Assembly (NCBI RefSeq): GCF_022012415.1
Contig: NZ_JAKLTR010000009.1
Coordinates: 62,001-126,000 of the forward strand
Direction of reading: 5' to 3'
DNA: 64,000 nt
DNA from: Terrimonas ginsenosidimutans
Lineage (GTDB): Bacteria; Bacteroidota; Bacteroidia; Chitinophagales; Chitinophagaceae
The translations under genes and the position numbers were made by a program. Shown piece by piece: positions 59,290-64,000 of this stretch. A model generated the notes under the pieces. It had not been told where the DNA came from and did not search any database. It was given only the letters and a program-made list of their open reading frames with translations. Position 1 is the stretch's first letter. The number at the start of each line of letters is the position of its first letter.

Positions 59290-60030
59290 ATGTATAACAA
59301 ATTAACTAAACCTTTCCGTATAAAGGTGCTGCTTCCGGTTATTTTTTTAACAACCGTTTTTATTCCCGGTAGTGCACAAGACAGCTTATCAAAGAAGCTC
59401 TTCGTAATAAAGGATGTGAAGGAATACCTGAAAACGGCAAATAGTGATCCTGGTAAAAGAATGATCGAGTTAAGCAGTAAAGTGCCCCGTCTTGTGTATG
59501 ATCTGCGTTATTCAACCCGGGAGAATTTCATGAACCTGGAGATGTATACACCGGCAACAGCGGTCAGCTTTCTTCGGACACCGGCTGCGGAAGCGCTCTC
59601 AAATGTCCAAAAAGAACTTTCAGCCGCCGGAATCGGGGTGAAGGTATTTGACGCGTACAGACCCTATTCTGTAACAGTGAAATTCTGGGAACTTGTAAAA
59701 GACGAGCGTTATGTCGCTAATCCCGCCAGGGGCAGTGGGCATAACAGAGGGATCGCCATCGATCTCACTTTGATAAATCTCAATAACCTTTCAGAATTAC
59801 CGATGGGAACCGGCTTTGATAACTTCAGTGACACCGCGCATCATAGCTTTGTGGCTTTGCCAGCCGACATATTAAAAAACCGAAAGTTGTTGCGCACAAC
59901 GATGGAGAAGTATGGCTTCAAAGCACTGGAAACGGAATGGTGGCATTACTTTCTGCCGGAAGGAAACCGTTTCGAAATACTGGATATCTCTTTTCAGGAA
60001 CTAATAAAAGAAGCCAGTAAACACAAATAA
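59290..60030 (+). CDS. D-alanyl-D-alanine dipeptidase, VanX (peptidase M15D) family
   Basis: About 246 residues from ATG 59290. An ORF from 59074 would pass through the family D repeat and lacks a signal peptide, whereas 59290 opens one (LLPVIFLTTVFIPGSA). The zinc site is complete: SGHNRGIAIDLTL gives His and Asp, and ETEWWHYF gives the catalytic Glu and final His. GVKVFDAYRPYSVTVKFW is a further family motif. The enzyme hydrolyses D-Ala-D-Ala dipeptide. Without vanH/vanA nearby and with an export signal, a role in peptide recycling is likelier than vancomycin resistance. Confidence 0.92.
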   Translation: MYNKLTKPFRIKVLLPVIFLTTVFIPGSAQDSLSKKLFVIKDVKEYLKTANSDPGKRMIELSSKVPRLVYDLRYSTRENFMNLEMYTPATAVSFLRTPAAEALSNVQKELSAAGIGVKVFDAYRPYSVTVKFWELVKDERYVANPARGSGHNRGIAIDLTLINLNNLSELPMGTGFDNFSDTAHHSFVALPADILKNRKLLRTTMEKYGFKALETEWWHYFLPEGNRFEILDISFQELIKEASKHK

Positions 60031-60135
60031 TTGTACGTTGGATTGCCAGATTTAACCGGAAGGTTCAACTTGAATGAACTGCTCAGTGTTCTTACCGCTT
60101 ACCGATAGTGAGATTTTTTTTGATGCTGCCAGTGT

Positions 60136-60438
60136 TTACGGTTGTGTAAATTTCGCCGTCTTCTCCTCACCCGTAATATCTCCATCACTCCGTATCTGCA
60201 ATTGGATATTGCTGATCCATTCGGCGCAGCCGCGTTGATACAGAAACTCATTGACAGCCATGATCACCTTCAATACTTCGTCATACTGACCTTCCAGTAC
60301 GGTCGCAAACGGGCCGACCTCATATTTGATACCCGAGCTTTGTATGATCGCGATCACTTCATCCACCCATTCGTAAGGATGACGGTCCCGGACAACCGGT
60401 ACGATCTGCAGAGATGCATTAACGAGATAATGGTGCAT
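60136..60438 (-). CDS. Thiamine-binding (UPF0045/DUF77) protein
   Basis: A 100-residue cytosolic protein with a ferredoxin-like fold. VNASLQIVPVVRDRHPYEWVDEVIAII, SGIKYEVGPFATVLEGQYDE and the C-terminal IQLQIRSDG strand are typical of the MTH1187/YkoF-related family that binds thiamine or its precursors. It is the last gene of a minus-strand run with DUF952, aroC, aroA and aroB; the gap to DUF952 is 35 bp. The link to aromatic biosynthesis is not obvious. Confidence 0.85.
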   Translation of the reverse strand: MHHYLVNASLQIVPVVRDRHPYEWVDEVIAIIQSSGIKYEVGPFATVLEGQYDEVLKVIMAVNEFLYQRGCAEWISNIQLQIRSDGDITGEEKTAKFTQP

Positions 60439-60473
60439 AATAATTGTAAGAACAGATTCAGAAAGGTCGTTTT

Positions 60474-60773
60474 CTATATTGTTTCTACTTTCTCAACCGC
60501 ATCAAGATTGATCGGCCCGTAAATATGCGGAAATGTATCTTCCACTGAGTTAGACCACTCCTGTACATAACGGCTGGTCAGCTTATCTGTATTCACATGT
60601 AATTTCACCAGGTCATTTCTTCCGGCGAAATATCTTTCAAGCACGCCCGCTACCTGATCCGTTTCACTGCAATGAATAAACCCTTCCGTTTTTAATGACG
60701 GTGCTTCATAAGCTCCCTGCTCCTGTGCCTGCTTCCATTCAGACGCGCTTGTTACATGATAGATAATTGGCAT
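60474..60773 (-). CDS. DUF952-family protein
   Basis: A 99-residue cytosolic protein matching DUF952: IYHVTSASEWKQAQEQGAY, EGFIHCSETDQVAGVLERYF and PHIYGPINLDAV are the conserved segments (HCS and YGPI). The family looks structurally like a glyoxalase/ADP-ribosyl-transfer-related fold, but no activity is known to me. The start is 20 bp after the aroC stop and 35 bp before the thiamine-binding gene. Confidence 0.85.
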   Translation of the reverse strand: MPIIYHVTSASEWKQAQEQGAYEAPSLKTEGFIHCSETDQVAGVLERYFAGRNDLVKLHVNTDKLTSRYVQEWSNSVEDTFPHIYGPINLDAVEKVETI

Positions 60774-60793
60774 AATCGTTACGTATTTTCTTA

Positions 60794-61792
60794 TTAAGAT
60801 GAAACTACCCGTTTGCTATGTTGCTCCAGCAAATAAAGATCGACCAGCGCAACAGCCGTTGCAGCTTCCAGGATCACAGGCGCACGAAGCGCCACACAAA
60901 GATCATGGCGTCCTTTAACTGAAAAATTCTCTACCTGACCTGTTTCCCAATTCAAACTGCTCTGCTCTTTTGGAGTTGACGCGGTTGGCTTGATCGCAAT
61001 CCGGTATACAAGCTCATTCCCATTGCTGATCCCCCCAACAACACCACCGGCATGATTGCTCCGTGTTTTCCCTTCCATGTTCTCAATCGCATCATTGTGC
61101 TGGGTGCCGAACATCTTTGCAGCAGCAAAGCCACTGCCAAACTCAACACCTTTTACTGCCGGAATGGCAAACGCAATATGCGCCAGCTGAGATTCCACGG
61201 AATCAAAGAAAGGCTCGCCCAAACCAACAGGAAGTCCGTTTACACGGCACTCCACCAATCCGCCGATCGAATCCTTTGCGTCGATCGCTTTTTGCAAACC
61301 TTTTTCAAGATCAGTTTCCCCACCGATCTCTGTTACGGCCGCTGCTATATTAACTCCCGGCATCAGCTTTTTTGCGATAGCACCTGCCGCAACAAGGCCA
61401 GTGGTCAGTCGCGCGCTGAAATGCCCGCCACCACGGTAATCTTCATTGCCACCATACTTCTGGTGAGCTACCATATCCGCGTGGCCCGGGCGCGGGAAAC
61501 TTCTTTGCTTCTCGTAATCGCCACTGCGGGTATTGTTATTTTCAAAAAGAATAGTGATCGGCGCACCGGTTGTTTTACCATTGAATACACCACTTTTAAA
61601 AAACGGGTAGTCAGCTTCCTGGCGCGGGGTTGTTCCCTTTTGTTTTCCACCTTTACGTCTTTCAAGATCGGGCAAAAGATCTTCCTCCGATAATGACAGA
61701 CCTGCAGGACATCCATCAATAACAATGCCTACAGATTCACCATGTGACTCTCCGAAAATATGCACCCTGAATATGCGGCCAAAGCTATTCAT
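60794..61792 (-). CDS. aroC: Chorismate synthase, short variant with a GGGHFSAR signature
   Basis: The last shikimate-pathway step: EPSP to chorismate, FMNH2-dependent. At 332 residues it is shorter than the common roughly 360. It opens with FGRIFRVHIFGESHGESVG (first signature), has ENNNTRSGDYEKQ, FPRPGHADMV and, instead of the common GGRSSARET, GGGHFSARLTTGLVAAGA. The C-terminal part has FGTQHNDAI and MEGKTRSNHAGGVVGGISNG. I associate the GGGHFS variant with clostridial-type enzymes and not with flavobacterial ones. It overlaps aroA by 8 bp, so translation is coupled. Confidence 0.93.
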   Translation of the reverse strand: MNSFGRIFRVHIFGESHGESVGIVIDGCPAGLSLSEEDLLPDLERRKGGKQKGTTPRQEADYPFFKSGVFNGKTTGAPITILFENNNTRSGDYEKQRSFPRPGHADMVAHQKYGGNEDYRGGGHFSARLTTGLVAAGAIAKKLMPGVNIAAAVTEIGGETDLEKGLQKAIDAKDSIGGLVECRVNGLPVGLGEPFFDSVESQLAHIAFAIPAVKGVEFGSGFAAAKMFGTQHNDAIENMEGKTRSNHAGGVVGGISNGNELVYRIAIKPTASTPKEQSSLNWETGQVENFSVKGRHDLCVALRAPVILEAATAVALVDLYLLEQHSKRVVSS

Positions 61793-63083
61793 GAAAATTG
61801 AATTGATGGTTTAAAGATACAACACTACCAAGTTGTTTGAGATCACTGTAAAAATCAGGATACGATTTGTTAACAGCTTCAGCATGCTCGATGGTTGTTT
61901 CCCCCGCAGCTTTCAGCGCCGCCACGGCGCAAGCCATAGCAATACGATGATCGTGTCTTGAGCTTACCGGTGCTCCGTTGACACCCTTACCTCCCGTAAC
62001 ACGCATCAGATCTCCTTCAAGATGTATCTCAACGCCCATCTTACCAAACTCTTCCTGCAATGTTAACCCACGGTCACTTTCTTTATGCGCCAGTCTGCTT
62101 ACGCCTTTGATCCTTGTTTCTCCTTTACAGTAAGACGCAAGAGCAACGAGTGGAGGAAAGAGATCAGGGCAGTCCGTTGCGTCAAACTCAAATGCAGAAA
62201 GATCTGCGGGATGAAGTTTTATCTCTTTTGCCTCGATCGCAATTCCTGCATTCGCACTGATCAAAGCCTGTACGATCGCTTTATCGGCCTGGGTTGATGC
62301 TATATCAAGACCTCTTACAATGATCGGTCCCGCAATAGCCCCTGCCACAAGCAGAAATGCACCGCCACTCCAGTCTCCTTCCACAGTATAACGTTGTGCT
62401 TCCGTATCATTCCTGACCTCGTCCACACTGAAATAAAACTCTTCGTAGTTCCGGTTTTCCGGAGTTTTTAATCCAAACCGTTTCATTACGTCAAGCGTAA
62501 GATCGATATAGGGACGGCTTTTCAGGTTCGTTACCTTTATCGCCACATCACTGGCACCCGCAGCTGCGTAAGCAAGTAACAAGCCTGTCAGAAACTGGGA
62601 ACTTAAAGACCCGTCGACAGTAATGTCCGCAGGCTTCAGCGGTCCCTGGATAACCAAAGGCAATTTACCCTGATTCGATTTCACTCTGACACCGAGATGC
62701 GGAAGAATTTCGTCGAAAAAATCCATCGGTCTTGTAACAAGGCTGCCAGATCCTTTGATCGTCACTTCTTCCTCGCTCAAAGCTACTATCGGGGTAAACA
62801 TGCGGATACTCAAACCGGACTCACCGCAATCAATAAAGGGAGCCACAGGTTTTACGCCCTCACTGCTGATCAGGAGTGTTCCATCGTTCAGATCTTCGAG
62901 CTTTGCGCCCAGCCGGCTCACGATATCCATTGCGGCTTTATCATCGTTGCTATGACCAGGATTGAAGATCTCACTTTTTCCTTTTGCAACAAGAGCAGCA
63001 GCACATGCGCGCTGCATCGAACTTTTTGATGCTGGCGACTGTATAATGCCTGTCAGACCGCCGGGTTGTATTGTTACTTTCAC
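61785..63083 (-). CDS. aroA: 3-phosphoshikimate 1-carboxyvinyltransferase (EPSP synthase)
   Basis: Transfers enolpyruvate from PEP to shikimate 3-phosphate. It has 432 residues and starts at a GTG overlapping the aroB stop by 4 bp. SPASKSSMQRACAAALVAKG holds the PEP/shikimate Lys-Ser-Arg residues. The usual NAGTAMR-like loop is replaced by IDCGESGLSIRMFTP, and GSLSSQFLTGLLLAYA, RPYIDLTLDVM, DATDCPDLFPPLVALAS and SRLAHKESDR are clear EPSPS motifs. The loop variant lacks the Gly-Ala/Thr-x-Arg pattern common in other bacteria, which makes the AroA class unusual. Operon order is aroB-aroA-aroC. Confidence 0.94.
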   Translation of the reverse strand: MKVTIQPGGLTGIIQSPASKSSMQRACAAALVAKGKSEIFNPGHSNDDKAAMDIVSRLGAKLEDLNDGTLLISSEGVKPVAPFIDCGESGLSIRMFTPIVALSEEEVTIKGSGSLVTRPMDFFDEILPHLGVRVKSNQGKLPLVIQGPLKPADITVDGSLSSQFLTGLLLAYAAAGASDVAIKVTNLKSRPYIDLTLDVMKRFGLKTPENRNYEEFYFSVDEVRNDTEAQRYTVEGDWSGGAFLLVAGAIAGPIIVRGLDIASTQADKAIVQALISANAGIAIEAKEIKLHPADLSAFEFDATDCPDLFPPLVALASYCKGETRIKGVSRLAHKESDRGLTLQEEFGKMGVEIHLEGDLMRVTGGKGVNGAPVSSRHDHRIAMACAVAALKAAGETTIEHAEAVNKSYPDFYSDLKQLGSVVSLNHQFNFHE

Positions 63084-64000
63084 TTCGGTAATGCTTGAAT
63101 GATTTTTTCTAATTGAACCAGCGGTATGCTTTTTACTACACCCTTCCCCACTTTTTCCAGCAACACATAGTTCATTTCCTTTTTCTCGCGCTTCTTGTCC
63201 ATCTTCAACAGATCGAAAGCCAGCTGCCTGTCAAATGACATGTAAGTGGGCAGCCCGTACTGTTCCAGCACTTTTACGACGCGATCTGTTTGTTTGAACC
63301 CCGATAATTGTGCTGAGATATGACACGCATAGGTCATTCCTATTGCCACTGCATGCCCATGCATCAGTGCATACTGATTTTCGATCGCATGCCCGAGTGT
63401 ATGCCCAAAATTCAAGAGGCGACGCACAGATGTTTCAAACTCATCCTCCTGTACTACCTTAGCCTTCAGCTGAGCATTGCGCTGTAAAAGTGCGGCGATC
63501 AGCTTCGGCTTTTTCTGATATACGGAAAGATCATTCGCCTCCAGTTCCCGGAACATAGCCGCATCTTTTATGCAGGCATGCTTAATGATCTCTGCAAATC
63601 CATTGATCCACTCCTTATCAGGAAGGCTTTTCAATAAACTGATATCATGCAGGATAAAGGATGGTTGGCGGATCACACCGACCATATTCTTGTACATCCC
63701 CACATCAATCCCATTCTTACCCCCAACAGAAGCGTCTACAAGCGCAAGTAAAGAAGTGGGAATAAAACCAAATTTCAATCCGCGCATGTAAACAGCCGCA
63801 ACATAACCAGCAATATCCGTGATCACACCGCCGCCAATTCCCACAAGTGTGGTTTTCCGGTCAGTCTCTAAATCTATCAACTGATCAATAATATCATCAA
63901 CCGTCGACTGGATCTTGTATGCTTCTCCCGCTTTGATCACGATCGTCCTCCAGCCTTTGAACTTTTTAGAATGGGCATTAAAAACATTCTCATCGGTAAG
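63080..64000 (-). CDS. aroB: 3-dehydroquinate synthase, 5' end outside the window
   Basis: The reading frame stays open to the window edge (LTDENVFNAHSKKFKGW precedes the GTG at 63940), so this is a partial gene of over 300 visible residues. It converts DAHP to 3-dehydroquinate. Motifs: TTLVGIGGGVITDIAGYVA (NAD loop), FIPTSLLALVDASVGGKNG, NGFAEIIKHACIKD and LLNFGHTLGHAIE (zinc His), as expected. Its stop overlaps the aroA GTG by 4 bp. It heads the visible shikimate operon. Confidence 0.95.
   Translation of the reverse strand, partial: LTDENVFNAHSKKFKGWRTIVIKAGEAYKIQSTVDDIIDQLIDLETDRKTTLVGIGGGVITDIAGYVAAVYMRGLKFGFIPTSLLALVDASVGGKNGIDVGMYKNMVGVIRQPSFILHDISLLKSLPDKEWINGFAEIIKHACIKDAAMFRELEANDLSVYQKKPKLIAALLQRNAQLKAKVVQEDEFETSVRRLLNFGHTLGHAIENQYALMHGHAVAIGMTYACHISAQLSGFKQTDRVVKVLEQYGLPTYMSFDRQLAFDLLKMDKKREKKEMNYVLLEKVGKGVVKSIPLVQLEKIIQALPK

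Noticed and set aside
59290-60030. Vancomycin-resistance gene cluster
   Set aside because: Only the VanX-like dipeptidase is present. No vanH, ligase or VanRS lies nearby and the protein carries an export signal, unlike the cytosolic VanX.
1-64000. tRNA, rRNA or prophage genes
   Set aside because: No cloverleaf, rRNA-like stretch or phage structural gene could be recognised in any spacer, although a tRNA scan was not possible.

Overview
The window looks like a piece of a Bacteroidota chromosome, most probably from the Chitinophagaceae or a close relative. The evidence is a SusC-type TonB receptor with an STN domain, a Porin_10-type porin, a PorW/SprE-like gliding/type IX secretion protein, HYC_CC_PP and HMA metal proteins, thrombospondin-3/OmpA and MuiA-like proteins. 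Upstream regions also carry the Bacteroidota -7 box TAnnTTTG instead of sigma70 boxes. I see no rRNA, tRNA, prophage, transposase or CRISPR array.

Layout. 1-6 kb: start of a histone-deacetylase-like gene, a collagen-like lipoprotein, a structured 770-bp spacer, and a GH3/GH2 glycosidase pair. 6-17 kb: MscS channel, an orphan SusC-like receptor, a small secreted protein with a MauE-like membrane protein and a LytTR regulator, a SET-domain protein, an amidohydrolase lipoprotein, and a glutamine amidotransferase / ATP-grasp-like / cupin group. 17.3-18.0 kb: a 700-bp nest of repeats, then tex. 20.6-35.4 kb: an all-minus-strand heavy-metal island. It runs from HYC_CC_PP and two exported HMA proteins through a thioredoxin, a beta-barrel protein, an HMA-AraC regulator, an HMA-MauE protein, a His/Met-rich outer-membrane protein and a TonB receptor behind a DtxR-like palindrome, to an RND pump fused to a TolC-like domain and its adaptor. 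35.4-40 kb: porin, then divergent purine nucleoside phosphorylase and sucC. 40-49 kb: GH127-type enzyme, MuiA-like protein, bestrophin, GNAT, beta-barrel protein, SprT, AtpI/AtpZ-like proteins and bactofilin. 49-60 kb: cell-envelope genes (SprE-like, PBP1A, OmpA, L,D-transpeptidase, VanX-like dipeptidase). 60-64 kb: an aroB-aroA-aroC operon ending in DUF952 and thiamine-binding (UPF0045) genes.

The most unusual signal is not a gene. At least 15 intergenic spacers hold roughly 80-180 bp inverted repeats whose arms are themselves built of short (7-11 bp) iterated near-identical words, for example GCAAAGG words, CGCGGCG words, TTTAAAAG words, GTTCACC words and AAAGAGGA words. Several unrelated word families share this one architecture. 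One copy has 53-bp perfect arms, three copies share a conserved asymmetric centre, and one copy carries mirror-image promoter boxes in its arms that point at two divergent genes.

Coordinates were read by eye and small sites may be off by one base. Family assignments are from motif recognition, not database searches.
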